Below are positions 6,141 through 6,318 of a stretch of 6,318 bases of DNA, piece after piece. The notes under the pieces were generated by a model. That model worked only from the letters and a program-made list of their open reading frames with translations. It had not been told where the DNA came from and made no database searches. A program made the position numbers and the translations under genes. Source of the stretch: Verrucomicrobiota bacterium (GTDB lineage: Bacteria > Verrucomicrobiota > Verrucomicrobiia > Chthoniobacterales > UBA10450); the NCBI GenBank assembly GCA_003219115.1, contig QHPN01000172.1, forward strand, positions 1-6,318. Reading direction: 5' to 3'. The stretch's first letter is position 1, and each line of letters starts with the position of its first letter.

Positions 6141-6318
6141 ATGGAGATTCATCAGCTCCGATACTTTGTCGCTGTCGCGGAGGAGGGTAGCTTCTCCAAC
6201 GCGGCGGAGCGCGAGCATGTATCGCAACCTTCTCTGAGTCAGCAAATTCACAAGCTAGAAGAGGAACTAAACCAGCAGTTGTTCGATCGACTGCCGCGCT
6301 CGGTGGTTCTTACCGAAG
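6141..6318 (+). CDS. LysR-type transcriptional regulator, N-terminal part (cut by window edge)
   Basis: The first 59 codons of a LysR-type regulator are present before the window ends. The N-terminal winged helix-turn-helix is textbook: MEIHQLRYFVAVAEEGSFSN (1-20), AAEREHVSQP (21-30), then the recognition helix SLSQQIHKLEEEL (31-43) and QQLFDRLPRSVVLTE (45-59). The inducer-binding domain, which would normally bring the protein to about 300 residues, is outside the window. The sequence style resembles the OxyR/CysB-like branch, but that is a weak impression and the ligand cannot be told. ATG 6141 gives the canonical family N-terminus; an in-frame ATG at 6129 would add four residues (MSLP). No strong Shine-Dalgarno sequence precedes either. 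It lies in the same direction as the TauE/SafE gene, not divergent from it, so its target is more likely itself or something to the right of the window. Confidence 0.93.
   Translation, partial: MEIHQLRYFVAVAEEGSFSNAAEREHVSQPSLSQQIHKLEEELNQQLFDRLPRSVVLTE

Noticed and set aside
4170..6318. Idea that hdeD, TauE/SafE and the LysR-type gene form a novel stress or sulfur system
   Set aside because: Each is a common, widely scattered family; they are on different strands with separate promoters, and nothing in the sequence ties them to one pathway.

Overview
This 6.3 kb window looks like ordinary bacterial chromosome. It holds eight protein-coding genes, two of them cut by the window edges, with short intergenic gaps. 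I see no RNA gene, CRISPR array, insertion sequence, prophage gene or plasmid function. Base composition is moderately G+C rich throughout. GTG starts are used for mnmE and hisC, and Shine-Dalgarno signals are weak. The gene set (a DUF3052 protein, a free-standing lipid A biosynthesis N-terminal domain protein, an unlinked hisC) fits a Gram-negative, probably free-living soil or freshwater bacterium. The style of the HisC and MnmE proteins and the G+C-rich hairpins make me lean to Verrucomicrobiota, but this is an inference from sequence style, not a database result.

Layout from left to right: (1) mnmE, minus strand, running off the left edge: tRNA wobble-uridine modification GTPase. (2) A DUF3052 family protein on the plus strand, divergent from mnmE and convergent with hisC. 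(3) hisC, minus strand: histidinol-phosphate aminotransferase, complete, with no other his gene in view. (4) A small LAB_N-domain membrane protein on the plus strand, divergent from hisC. (5) marC-family membrane protein, minus strand. (6) HdeD/DUF308 family membrane protein, minus strand, upstream of marC in the same direction. (7) TauE/SafE family anion exporter, plus strand, divergent from hdeD. (8) The first 59 codons of a LysR-type regulator, plus strand, running off the right edge.

The genes do not form an obvious pathway. The left half is housekeeping (tRNA modification, histidine synthesis) plus one uncharacterised small protein. The right half is a run of small integral membrane proteins (LAB_N, MarC, HdeD, TauE/SafE) ending in a transcriptional regulator, loosely an envelope, transport and stress group. 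Both convergent gene junctions carry a G+C-rich hairpin without a T-tract, which may serve as a bidirectional transcription barrier. I found no convincing novel system. The most useful leads are the DUF3052 protein, the free-standing LAB_N protein, a possible dispersed hairpin repeat, and an inverted repeat upstream of the LysR-type gene.
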